The translations under genes were made by a program, and so were the position numbers. This document shows, piece by piece, positions 21,542 through 31,949 of a DNA stretch of 64,000 nucleotides (position 1 is the first letter of the stretch; every line of letters starts with the position of its first letter). A model generated the notes under the pieces. That model saw only the letters and a list, made by a program, of their open reading frames with translations, did no database searches and had not been told where the DNA came from. The stretch lies in contig JAUPFV010000004.1 of NCBI GenBank assembly GCA_036936605.1, positions 122,314,852-122,378,851 on the forward strand. The letters run 5' to 3'. The DNA is from Limnanthes douglasii subsp. nivea (lineage: Eukaryota > Streptophyta > Magnoliopsida > Brassicales > Limnanthaceae).

Positions 21542-24079
21542 ATGGAACCTGCTAGCAAACGATCTGTTGGAGGAGAAGAAGAAAAGAAACGAATTAGAAG
21601 ATCTGAGGCGGATGGTTTCTCTCGAGTTCATGTCGAAACTTTACGAAAAGCATCAAGAGAGACGTATTTGATGAAACGAGTGACACCTGCATTGGAGGCG
21701 ATAAGAAACAAGATCGAAGATGAAGAGTCTCTCTGTAGAGATGTCAAGAAGACGGAATCGGAGCTTCGTCAGATTAACTACATGAAGGAGGCGTGCAAGC
21801 TTGGGATGAAGGTTTCCGGTAAAGAAGACGATTACATCGAGGAGTACAGAATTCCCGAGGCCTACGATCTCCATGGATCTGTCGATCAGAGAAGGAGATT
21901 TGCCGTGGCTTTAGATCGGTACAAGGATGATACCAACTCAAGGAAACGCTTCGCAGAACAAAAATCATGGGAGGATATCCAAATCGGTAAGGGATCATTC
22001 AAATTCTCTTCGAGAAATAGTTTTCAGCTTTCTCATAAATATCAATTTGTATTTCAGGATCATGCCTTGTTAAAATCTGAGATTGTTCATCATGAGGTGA
22101 ATCTTAAGTTAGAGGATGATAAATCATTGTTTGCGAAAATAGATGAAAACAGAAAAGGTTTACCGGTTTATGCTTTTAGGGATAAGCTGCTTCAAGCTGT
22201 TCATGATCACCAGGTTCTGATCATCGAAGGAGAAACGGGTTGTGGTAAGACAACTCAAATACCTCAGTTTCTTCACCGAGGTGGATACACGAATGGGGGA
22301 AAGAAAATCGCATGTACTCAACCAAGGAGAGTTGCTGCCATGAGTGTCGCTGCGCGTGTCGCTCGAGAGATGGGAGTCAAGCTCGGCCACGAGGTTGGTT
22401 ACTCTATCCGTTTTGAGGATTGTACTTCGGATAAAACTATATTGAAATACATGACTGATGGAATGTTGTTAAGGGAATTACTATGTGAGCCTGACTTAGC
22501 TAGCTATAGTGTTATTATAATAGATGAAGCACATGAGAGAACTATTTCGACTGATATTCTTCTCGGATTAGTTAAAGATATTTGCTGTTATAGGTCTGAT
22601 TTGAAGTTACTAATATCGAGTGCGACTCTTGATGCAGTCAAGTTTAGTGATTTCTTTGATTCAGCTCCTATTTTCAAAATTCCAGGTAGAAGATACCCTT
22701 ATGAGATATATCACACAAAAGCTCCTGTAGCTGATTACTTAGATGCGGTGGTTGTTACCGTTCTAAATATCCATGTGACTGAACCGGTAGGGGATATTCT
22801 GGTTTTTCTCACTGGTCAAGAGGAAATCGAAATAGCTGAAGAAATTTTAAAGGATAGAATTAAGGGTTTTGGTACGAAAATAGGAGAACTTGTGATCTGC
22901 CCTATTTACTCTTCCCTTCCAACCCAACTCCAGGGAAAAATATTTGATCCTATACCTGAAGGTGCGCGGAAAGTTGTCTTAGCAACAAATATTGCAGAAA
23001 CATCATTAACAATTGATGGTATTAAGTACGTTCTCGATTCTGGGTTTTGCAAGATGAAGTCCTATCACCCAAGGAGCGGGATGGAGTCTTTGCTTGTGGT
23101 TCCTATTTCTAAAGCTTCGGCCAACCAACGAGCTGGCAGGTGCGGACGAACTGGTCCAGGGAAATGTTTCCGTTTATACACAGCACAAAGTTTTCATAAG
23201 GAGTTGGAAGAGAAAACAGTACCTGAGATACAGCGGACGAATCTTGGTAATATTGTGCTTACTTTAAAGAATCTCGGTATTCATGACCTAAAGAACTTTG
23301 AATTTATGGATCCACCACCTGTAGATGCATTGATAAAGGCACTAGAGTTGCTTTTCGCTTTGGGTGCTCTGGATAATGTTGGTGAGCTAACTAAAGTCGG
23401 TAGAACGATGGCTGAGTTCCCTCTTGATCCTATGCTTTCGAAAATGATAGTGGCGTCTCATAAATATGAATGTTCAAACGAAATTACTTCAATAGCTGCT
23501 ATGCTTTCTGTTGGAAACACAATCTTTTACCGTCCCAAAGGTAAAAAACTTGACGCTGACAATATGAGACAGAATTTCTATACAGGAAATGTGGGTGACC
23601 ATATTGCATTGTTAAGAGTTTATGAATACTGGAAAGAAACAAATTATTCGACCCAGTGGTGCTACGAGAATTATATTCAGGCTGGGACCATGAAACATGC
23701 TAGAGATGTACGAGACCAGCTGGTTGGGATTCTCGAGAGAGTTGAAATTGAACTTACATCAAAACCGGACGATTTAGACGCAATAACAAAATCTATAGCT
23801 TCTGGTTTTTTCCCTCATTCTGCTAAGCTCCAGCGTGGTGGTTTTTATCATCTACTGAAGCAGCCACATGCTGTTTATATCCATCCCAGCTCAGGATTGG
23901 TCAAACTTCCACCAAAGATTGTCTTATACCATGAATTGGTACTTACATCTAAGGAATACATGAGGCATGTGATTGAACTGAAGCCTGAATGGTTGTTGGA
24001 AGTTGCCCCTCACTATTACAAACATAAGGAAGTGCAAGATACAAGCAGCAGCAAGAAGATGCGCAGTTTATGGGCCTGA
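21542..24079 (+). CDS. DEAH-box RNA helicase, DHX16/Prp2/ESP3-like, intronless
   Basis: 845 residues in one exon. The helicase core is complete: Walker A GETGCGKT (230-237), TQPRR (259-263), DEAH (328-331), SAT (360-362), LATNIAETSLTI (480-491) and QRAGRCGRTGPG (529-540), followed by the winged-helix, ratchet and OB-fold region of DEAH helicases. The N-terminal 210 residues match the region before the core in plant DHX16/Prp2-type splicing helicases (E-E-Y-R-I-P-E-A-Y-D near 100-109, then F-A-E-Q-K-S-W-E-D near 137-145). Those proteins are typically about 1,040 residues, so roughly 200 N-terminal residues are missing here. Family members remodel the spliceosome in the nucleus using ATP. The intact frame argues for constraint. 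Absence of introns and the shortened N-terminus suggest a retrocopy or a short paralogue, possibly with an altered role. Confidence 0.9.
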   Translation: MEPASKRSVGGEEEKKRIRRSEADGFSRVHVETLRKASRETYLMKRVTPALEAIRNKIEDEESLCRDVKKTESELRQINYMKEACKLGMKVSGKEDDYIEEYRIPEAYDLHGSVDQRRRFAVALDRYKDDTNSRKRFAEQKSWEDIQIGKGSFKFSSRNSFQLSHKYQFVFQDHALLKSEIVHHEVNLKLEDDKSLFAKIDENRKGLPVYAFRDKLLQAVHDHQVLIIEGETGCGKTTQIPQFLHRGGYTNGGKKIACTQPRRVAAMSVAARVAREMGVKLGHEVGYSIRFEDCTSDKTILKYMTDGMLLRELLCEPDLASYSVIIIDEAHERTISTDILLGLVKDICCYRSDLKLLISSATLDAVKFSDFFDSAPIFKIPGRRYPYEIYHTKAPVADYLDAVVVTVLNIHVTEPVGDILVFLTGQEEIEIAEEILKDRIKGFGTKIGELVICPIYSSLPTQLQGKIFDPIPEGARKVVLATNIAETSLTIDGIKYVLDSGFCKMKSYHPRSGMESLLVVPISKASANQRAGRCGRTGPGKCFRLYTAQSFHKELEEKTVPEIQRTNLGNIVLTLKNLGIHDLKNFEFMDPPPVDALIKALELLFALGALDNVGELTKVGRTMAEFPLDPMLSKMIVASHKYECSNEITSIAAMLSVGNTIFYRPKGKKLDADNMRQNFYTGNVGDHIALLRVYEYWKETNYSTQWCYENYIQAGTMKHARDVRDQLVGILERVEIELTSKPDDLDAITKSIASGFFPHSAKLQRGGFYHLLKQPHAVYIHPSSGLVKLPPKIVLYHELVLTSKEYMRHVIELKPEWLLEVAPHYYKHKEVQDTSSSKKMRSLWA

Positions 24080-24086
24080 TGACATC

Positions 24087-24169
24087 CAAGTTTAACATAA
24101 AAATGTCGTAACTATGTTAATTTGAGCAAAGGTCACAAGTTTAACATAAAAATGTCGTAACTATGTTAA
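24087..24169. repeat. 49-bp-period tandem duplication just 3' of the helicase gene
   Basis: A 34-bp segment at 24087-24120, containing TTAACATAAAAATGTCG, recurs exactly at 24136-24169. Each copy holds the inverted pair TTAACAT/ATGTTAA and could form a small hairpin. It starts 8 bp after the stop codon, so it lies in the probable 3' UTR. Confidence 0.7.
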
Positions 24170-25708
24170 CTCGGCTACCCCCTTTGGTCACAAGCATGCC
24201 TTGTAAGGTTTGGTTTTGGGTCGAATAAAAATCACTTAAGTTTTTTTTAGTTTGGTCAGGTTTAAAACTCTGAATCACGTAGGATTGATTTGGAGCTGTC
24301 ATGTGACCCCTCAAATAAGGGCTTTTCCTATTTATGTTTGGTCCCTAATCTTTTGCCCATAGCACCCTTTCGGCTGCCACATCTCGCCATACCAGCTGTG
24401 ACGTCGGATAAAAAAATTATCCAATTTTTTTACTTTTTATATTTTACTATTAAAACTTCCTTTTAATTAGATGGTCCGAACGGAACAAACTCTTAAATAA
24501 GTAAATAAAATTCGCTCATTTAACTAAATGAATCAAGCTCAGCATGTTCCTACATATTTTAATTAAATAAAACCCGATCCAACCCTCTGTTTCATCTTTG
24601 TCGGTTTGGTTCTCACTGCGATTATTCTGAATGGAACAATGTTTTCAGACAAACATTCTGGTCAACTTTCCAACTCCCACTCAACCTCACTTTCTCCTTG
24701 GTAGACATGACTAACCTAACCGGATCTGGTCTGACTTCACTGTCATTTGAGGCAACTTTTCTTTCTTAAAGCTGGTAATGTTCCTTTCAAATTTCATATG
24801 TGCACTACTGAATCCAGATTACTTACTCTGATTAAACACCCGAATGGACTTTAAAGCTAAAATGGACCCATGTAATTATAGCCCCTTGGATTTTGTTGCA
24901 CACATAAGGTTTACTTCGTCCAACACAAGGAGTATAAGTATAACCCACCAAAAAATAGTGTCCCATCTTATTTCTCTACTCGTAGTCAACACTTCGAAAT
25001 GAGATGGAGAATTATCAAAAGAATCTACCCACAGCTGACAGCTGGTTGTGCTTTCAAAAAGTAGAACACATGGAATTTGAAACCGGTGCTGGAACATTTC
25101 CAGCCTTAAAAGCGAAAATGGTTGCCTCAAATGATAGTGCAGGACCAGAGCCTGTTAGGTTGGTCATGTCTACCAAGGAGAAAGTGAAGTTGAATGGGAG
25201 TTGGGAAGTTTACCGGAGAATATGTCTCAAAACATTGTTGAATTGCTTGGACAGAATAGTCGCAGCGAGGAACCAAACGATGAAATGGAGTGCTTTAGTT
25301 GGGTTTTGTTTTATTGAAACGGGTTGATTTCTTTATTTACTTTAACTGGTGTTTTATTTATTGGGTTTTGCTACCGGGTTTTCATGGACACTGATTAAGA
25401 AACCTTTTATTTATTTTAGAGTTGATTGGGTTTTTATTTTTGGTTTTGAATTTGGTGAAACTAAATGTTTGGGATATGGTTTTTTATTTGATGAAGGAGA
25501 AAAAAATGTGTTGTGCAAGAACTTGAAAATTATAAAAAATGTGATAAAAGGAAGACGCTTGAAAATGATGTGAAAAAAATATGAAAAACAAAAAATCGAA
25601 GAAGAAGCGACGTTGTTTGAATTTGAATAATGAAGTCTGTACCGTGAAAAAGTATAATTTCTATGATTTCTATCGCTTAATGAAACAAAATGTTTATGTT
25701 TACAAAAA
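24170..25708. other. Intergenic region between helicase and tRNA-Leu
   Basis: No recognised gene. A 107-codon plus-strand frame at 25004-25327 has no family signature I can identify and is not called. The remainder is AT-rich. Confidence 0.4.
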
Positions 25709-25792
25709 GTCAGGATGGCCGAGTGGTCTAAGGCGCCAGACTCAAGTTCTGGTCTTCGAAAGAGGGCGTGGGTTCAAATCCCACTTCTGACA
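25709..25792 (+). tRNA. tRNA-Leu (anticodon CAA)
   Basis: 84 nt with a class II long variable arm. The acceptor stem GTCAGGA (25709-25715) pairs with TTCTGAC (25785-25791), and the discriminator is A. The D arm carries TGGCCGAGTGG and the T arm GGGTTCAAATCCC. The anticodon stem CCAGA/TCTGG encloses the loop CTCAAGT with anticodon CAA. No intron. A long T-run from about 25797 serves as the Pol III terminator. All stems pair and the gene looks functional. Confidence 0.93.
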
Positions 25793-26064
25793 GCAATTTT
25801 TTTTTTCTTCTTGAAAAGAATATCTGGAGATGCTTTCAAGATGCTATTAATTTATGTCGGGTCGGGTTGTTCTTTCCAACTCGTTTCATTGGCCTTGTCA
25901 ATAGTATAAGAATAGGGTAATTGTTTCTGTGATGTTCTCCTTTGGGTCAGTTGATGAAAAGTGTTCTAGATATTAATTTTATAGAAAAACTATTGTCAAG
26001 GTGTTTCAGATGTTCCCACTTGTTTCATAAGAAAGTTTCATTTCCTTTACAAAATTACCATATT

Positions 26065-26290
26065 CATCCAACTGCGGTGAGCCACGTCCAACTGCGGTGA
26101 GCCACGACCCACAACTAAGGGGTAGAGCTTGCTTTTTTAGTAGACTTGGTAAAGGTAAGCTATTTAAGTAGGCTCGAGAAGGGGGCGCGCAACTTCGCTC
26201 TGCAGAAGAGCTTTCTATTCTATTAGTAAAGCGCTAGCGCCCAACCTATAGGCTTTGAAGGGATAGGGGAAGGAAAGAAAACAAAGATGG
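26065..26290. other. Probable nuclear insertion of mitochondrial DNA (NUMT)
   Basis: The base composition changes sharply from AT-rich nuclear DNA to a GC-richer block with phrases such as GAGAAGGGGGCGCGCAACTT and AAAGCGCTAGCGCCCAAC, the style of plant mitochondrial intergenic sequence. At its left edge a 20-bp unit, TCCAACTGCGGTGAGCCACG, is duplicated perfectly in tandem (26067-26086 and 26087-26106). The organelle origin is recognition from memory of style, not a database match. Confidence 0.45.
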
Positions 26291-26613
26291 TATATACATT
26301 GTGGATAATTACTTGGTATAAATCAAAAACAAATAACTGAATATACTTGATGATCTATGTTAAGTATTAAGCATTACAATTTTGCATCCTCAAGAGTGTA
26401 CAAAGTTGTTGATCAAGATGATACTAAATTCATTAACTATTTTTGGTTCCGAAAATATATAAGATTTTCACATCTGTGTTAAAAACAAGTAGCACAACAT
26501 CGACAAAGAGCCCTCAGATCCCAAATCCTATGATCTTCTTCATAAACTGGCTTAATCGCTACGAATCTCTTGAATGTGTAAAAAGAGATGGCCACCGGTA
26601 AAGGCGATGATGC

Positions 26614-28690
26614 TCAGGAAGATGCATATGGTTTTGACTTCTTTGGGGGAGGGTTTCCTCCAGATAATACCACATAGGAATAGAAGCACAACATAGCAGC
26701 ACTGTCATAAACATCCAAACCAGAGAAAAAATAAGAAACAGAAGTTCACCATAAGGACATACAAAATTCGGTCTCACAATTACCTAATCGCGGCGTACAA
26801 CCCAGTTGGAAAAAGCTTCTTTGTCTGCATTATACATATGGCAATAATTAGTTAAAAAGAAAATACTCATTAATTTATAAATGGTTATTTACGATAATGA
26901 AACCCTGGATGTTCTACTAATAAGAAGGTCTTGAACTGTATAAATGATGAGTGGAAAATAATCAGAAACTCATGAAAGGATTTGTATAGACGAGATAAGT
27001 ACCAACGCATAGGCCTGAAAGTTCTTCCATAACAACAATGCTGAAAGTACTGCAACATAGAAACAAAGGAAAACGATCTGTCAAACAATTAAATGTCAAG
27101 ATCAAAATATTACAAGCAAAAGGCATTGTGGGGTTTTAATTTCAAATGTTACTTCATTTTCTTCGGAGATCATACTGCCTACTCTTTTACATGTGTATTT
27201 TATATGTGAAATAAAAAATTAAAATACAAAGCAACGAAAGTAGAATCGTGCCACACGACTTGTTGCATAAGTTATGAATATGCTACTAATTGACGTGAAG
27301 ACAAAAAGATCGTTAGGCAGTACCTGCTTGGCCTAGTATATATGGTAGACTTGATTTTCCCTGCTTCCAAATCTTTAAGCTGAAGGTGCTTAGAGCTAAC
27401 AGAGCTCCACCGCAGAGCACACCCGTGCTTAGAGCCGTAGGATTTCTTGAGAATACAAAGCTAATAAGCCCTCCACTTAAAACAAGTCCGCCTACAACAC
27501 GGTACCAATAACTTCATCAATCAAAATAGTTTTACAAAAAATACAAATTTGTATGAAAAAGAAAAACCTTAAGGAACATGCTTTCGAAAAGTCTTTTTTA
27601 CTGGACTTTGCGGCGACAACGCACTTCGTCAAGAAAGTTGGATGTATGATCTAAGTTTCTTTTGGATTAATAGGCTTTTAGATTATAAGCAAAAAAAAAA
27701 CCTGTTTGTTTGCTCTAACTTTTTAGTCTTAAAAGAAACTGGTGTTTTTGGTTTTGGCTTAAAATAAAATCTAAATAGCCTATTATGCTACAAGTTCAAT
27801 TTTTATAGCTTTTATGGCTTTCAAAACTGCTTGCTTCACTTCTACCATATTTGCTAGCTCGCTATTTCAATCTCGATCTATCAAACTTCTATGAAGAAGT
27901 CAGGTTTAACATGCTTGGCCTTTTTGAATCTTTCCACTTCAAGCCAATGTATCAAATTCTAATTCAAAGGCTGCGTTGATTATGTGCTTATTTTAAGCTA
28001 ACTTCTTTTAGCTTAAAAGTCAGGCACCAAACAACCCCATAGTCTCCACGGATGAGAATAGTAAACGCAATCAAAATACATTTTATATCATCGATTATCT
28101 GTAAAGCTACATAAACTTAAGAGATCATTATAGGAGTTTCAAAATTCAGTACCATAAGGAATTCCGAAGCAAAAATCATGGATCTTGGCTCCAGTTTTCG
28201 GCTGGTTGACACCTGCTTCCATGGCTCTACTAGTAGTATGATCTTCTACCCTTGGATGAACCTCTATTGCCTCTTGAGCTAATGGTTTTGAAACCTCAGC
28301 TGCATAGTTTAGACTACTCCTGCCCTCATTTCCATCTAAACTCATAACCACAAATGGCTGCACCTATTCATACGTAAAGCCTTTATTAACATTCTGAATA
28401 AGAACAAAACCACATACAAAGAACTCTATAAAGCCTAAAATGAAACTAATTCAGTCAATGAAGACAGCTACCTCCAATACACAAACAAACTATCAAAGCT
28501 AAAGGATCATAAGCAAAATTATGGAACTTACATAATAATAAAACTTGATATCGAAATGAGATTTAACTTTTGGATCGTGAAGTGGGTTTACCTTAAGGCG
28601 TAAAAGAGAAGGTCTGTAATTGCGATGGATTGACGAGAAACAAGAAAGCTGAGAGATTTTAGTAGGCGCCGGCATAATTGATGTAGCCAT
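26614..28690 (-). CDS. FAX1: FATTY ACID EXPORT 1-like plastid membrane protein (TMEM14 family), six exons
   Basis: Minus-strand exons: 28690-28532, 28363-28153, 27491-27324, 27049-27003, 26824-26784 and 26701-26614. All introns are GT-AG and the phases agree, giving 237 residues. An alternative acceptor for exon 2 at 28357 would drop two residues. Residues 1-50 are Ser/Arg/Lys-rich with few acidic residues, like a plastid transit peptide. An acidic soluble stretch follows, then the family signature AKIHDFCFGIPYGG (about 112-125). Four hydrophobic segments lie at about 118-140, 147-165, 172-190 and 203-222. The C-terminus, GGNPPPKKSKP, is typical of FAX1. FAX1 sits in the inner chloroplast envelope and mediates fatty-acid export from the plastid for lipid assembly in the ER. 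Intron 2 contains a MITE-like insertion. The reading frame is intact. Confidence 0.92.
27690..28042. mobile_element. MITE-like element in FAX1 intron 2
   Basis: The two ends are imperfect inverted repeats of roughly 50 bp. The left end reads GTTTGCTCTAACTTTTTAG. The right end, reverse complemented, reads GTTGTTTGGTGCCTGACTTT and continues with AAGCTAAAAGAAGTTAGCTT, and a GGCTTAAAATAA phrase occurs on the left in the same relative place. There is no coding capacity. The limits and superfamily are uncertain. Confidence 0.5.
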
Positions 28691-28699
28691 CGTAGTGAT

Positions 28700-29514
28700 T
28701 TCCGGTGTGGATCCGATACAGGAATTGGATAGACGGCTTTGATCTGCTAAAATTAGGGATTTTTTGATGGCAACGTCAGTCTCTCTGCGTACCAATTTGG
28801 GGGTTTTGGTTGCCAATGAGAATGAATCGAAGGACAACACCAGTAATCAGAGAGAGGAAGCCGATCGAGTTGACTCAATAATTTTGTTCAACGAAATACA
28901 GCCTGCACAATTCCTTTTAAAATCATATTTTAAACATTCCCATTTAGTAAAGCGAACCAATATTTTTACAGATATGGTTGTTGACATTTTTTATGTTGTT
29001 TCGTTGTAGTTTTTAAAGTATTTTTTAAATGTTTTTAAATTATTTTTTTTTATTTTTTTTATTACGTATAAAGTTTTAAATAAATTATTTCATTATTTTT
29101 TTATTAAAAATAAGATCAATATAATATCGTTTATTTTTCAAAACAAAAAGAAGACGAAAAATACGATAAAAAAGATAAATATAAAAAAATCAAAAATGCG
29201 CCAGACGCTGTAAAAGATATTCATTTAAAAAATTATTAAAATAGCGAAAGAGATTTTTTAAGTTCGAAAAGGACAAAAAGTAAACAAATACATTAAAATA
29301 ATATGATTGATTTTATTTTTGAATTTGTTTTAAAAATATGTTTGTTTAATAATATATATTGCATTATTTTTAATTTATTTTAATAAAATAATTCATTTAT
29401 AATATAGAAGATGTTGGATAGAACTTTGAATATATGTTTTATATAAAAAAAATTGATTTGATTTTTATCTATTTTTCAAAAATATCTTTTATATTAAAAA
29501 TTTAATTTGAGACG
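28700..29514. other. 5' flank of FAX1 and AT-rich spacer
   Basis: 28691-28890 probably includes the FAX1 5' UTR and promoter, but no clear TATA box was identified. From 28990 onward the sequence is extremely AT-rich without coding signal. Confidence 0.4.
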
Positions 29515-30062
29515 TTTTAGTAAATACTCACTGAACTACCTAATTACCTATCCGTACTAATACCAAAGTTAGGATAGTGTCACTTGGTACCTCCATCTAA
29601 AATTTGGACAAAAATACCCCAATTATATATACTCGCTGGTACCTTCACCAGTACTAATCTGAGAGTTGTTTGAAAAACTAATCTAAGAGTTGTTTGCAAC
29701 TCTCTCTATTTCACGAGAGTTGTTACGGGTGAAATTTTATTTTTTAAAAATCAAAAAATATAATCAATGGATCTAGTTTTGTTCATCTTAAAAAACAAAA
29801 GTGATAGTACTTTCATATATTTTTTCTGAACTCTTGAAATATATGAATCTTTTAAAAAATAAAATAAAAAGAGAAAGTAAGAAAGACAAATCTTGATAGT
29901 AGGTTGTTTACGAAGGATGAGGGTAGTTAGGGTATTAAAATAATGTTAGGTATTAAGTGAGAATTTAATAATTGAGATTGGTATTAAAAGGTAATAAAAC
30001 GAAATTTGGATACTTAGATGGTCATATAATAGCTGAGCGGGTACTTAAAGGGTAATTTCTCT
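29515..30062. mobile_element. Possible MITE with long imperfect inverted ends
   Basis: The left end (TAGTAAATACTCACTGAACTA, then CCTAATTACCTATCC) aligns loosely with the reverse complement of the right end (TTAAGTACCCGCTCAGCTAT, then TATATGACCATC) over about 45 bp. The middle has an AGAGTTGTTTGCAACTCT palindromic core, and a phrase (GGATCTAGTTTTGTTC) shared with 5035-5055. No coding content. Confidence 0.35.
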
Positions 30063-31944
30063 AATTTAATTTTATTTACATCCATTTTTCTAAAATATAT
30101 TTTGATAACGAATTTGATTTTATTTTCATGTATCTTTTAAAATATCTTTAAAATAATAAATTTGATTTTGTTTTTTTTATAAAAAGAATGTTTTATTTTT
30201 ACATTTGTTAACAAACAATAAAAATAAAAATAAAAAAATTGAAAAAAATAAAGAAAATGAAGAAGTATAAAAGAAAAAAATGCTTACATGACTTTGTTAA
30301 GTCACTCTCGATATTTAACAAGCATATTAATATTTTTTGAGTTAACATATGATTTAAAACGTTAACACGTTCACTATACATGCTTTTAGAAATACTATAT
30401 GATGGTGTTTGAGAAACATGTAACATATATGTTACAAAACATTGAGAATAAATATATTCAAATTTTGTGGCTGTCATGCGAAATAATAACAAACAATTTT
30501 TTAAAAAAAACCTTAACATGTTTGTGTGTTTTGGAGATAAATTGGTTATATATATCATTCTTTCATATTATAGACGCGTCAAGTGAATTAAATCCTCGAA
30601 AAGCTAGTACGTTTGCACAATCGAAACCGATACACACATCAATCAAGATTTTTCCATTGAATCATATCATGTCCAAATCCAATATACAATTGTTTCCACT
30701 CATGAGCCTGACACTGGAACAACTACAGATAAAAAGTTCTTCTTTTAACTCGAATGTCGTGGTTATTACTGAGTTTCGCAAAACATGTGACCTATAAAAT
30801 ATGGATATAAGAGGTAATAGCAAAGCTAAATTTTACATTTGCAAAACATAATATATTACACCTAGGAAGCATACGGTCATATTTGTTAAACTTGCTAATT
30901 TGATTATCATAAATGTAATTTATGTCGTATGAGGTAATCAAACAATTATACACTCATTATATCAGCTTGAAATCGTCGAGCCTCGTATATCATAAATGAT
31001 TATAGTTTTGCTTGGATACACATCATTCGGGAGCTTATCGATATTTTCACAAATTTTATTATAAACACTCTCATTATTGAGGTGTATATGAAGAGCTAGA
31101 ATCCAAAAACTAATATATTTATTTCTGGTTTGGTAAAATAATTATCATGTTAGATGATGTGCAAGCTTTTACCGGTTGAGAGTCACCAGTGATATTGTGA
31201 ATATTTTGGCCAACATCATAAAAATGGAGCTGCAACTTCGGATTAGCCATATGTTGGGTGTAGATTACAAAAAATTATATGATGTTATTGAAAACTAAAA
31301 AGGTGTTGCGATCAACTTGAATTATATCCTCACAATGGTTAGCAGCCTTACATACCACGACAACAAGCTAACCAATGTGACCAGTGGCAGAACCAGAAAT
31401 CGAAACAATGGGATACTGAACTTTAATACTCTTTTCGTTCTATAGTATATTAAATTTTGCATTGATATACTAACACGATATATAATAGATTATATTTGAA
31501 GGATGTCTTAACTTTTTTTTCATTCACATAATTTAAAGTGGTTTTATTTGTATTTTATAAGAATATTAAAAAAATTATTATAATATTTTTATCAATTAAA
31601 AAAAGATGAATTTAATATCTCACACCTATTGAAACAAAATATTACATTAATTTTATAAATATATGTATAAATAATCTAATTTGTTTCATATAAATTAGAA
31701 CTAATCTAATAATAACAATAATAATAAATAATAATAATAAATTAAAAGATGGTTAATATTTTTCTCACATTTTAAAAGTTTCAAATAAAAATAAAATATA
31801 AAATAAACTTAACTACTTTTGTATATATATAAAAATTATAGTAATATTTATTATAAAAATGTGTTAAACAATATACATTAACACATCTATTCAATGTCTC
31901 ATTCTAGTACTATATTATTATTATTATGTTTAGTAAGTTTCCAA
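30063..31944. other. AT-rich intergenic DNA with simple repeats
   Basis: No gene recognised. An ATA/ATAAT-rich simple repeat lies at about 31705-31745. A phrase near 31347-31377 (TACCACGACAACAAGCTAAC) recurs near 59787-59810, so it is a dispersed repeat. The sequence at 31381-31400 (CAGTGGCAGAACCAGAAAT) resembles the ends of plant non-autonomous elements. Confidence 0.35.
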
Positions 31945-31949
31945 TTCCA

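Noticed and set aside
25004..25327. 107-codon plus-strand open frame between helicase and tRNA-Leu
   Set aside because: No domain, signal peptide or family pattern could be seen, and the opposite strand is open over part of it too. Treated as chance.
28764..29009. 81-codon frame divergent from FAX1
   Set aside because: It overlaps the FAX1 5' leader on the opposite strand and dissolves into AT-rich sequence. It looks like a shadow.
30399..30797. 132-codon plus-strand open frame
   Set aside because: Composition follows the AT-rich background, an overlapping frame is open on the other strand, and no motif is recognisable.
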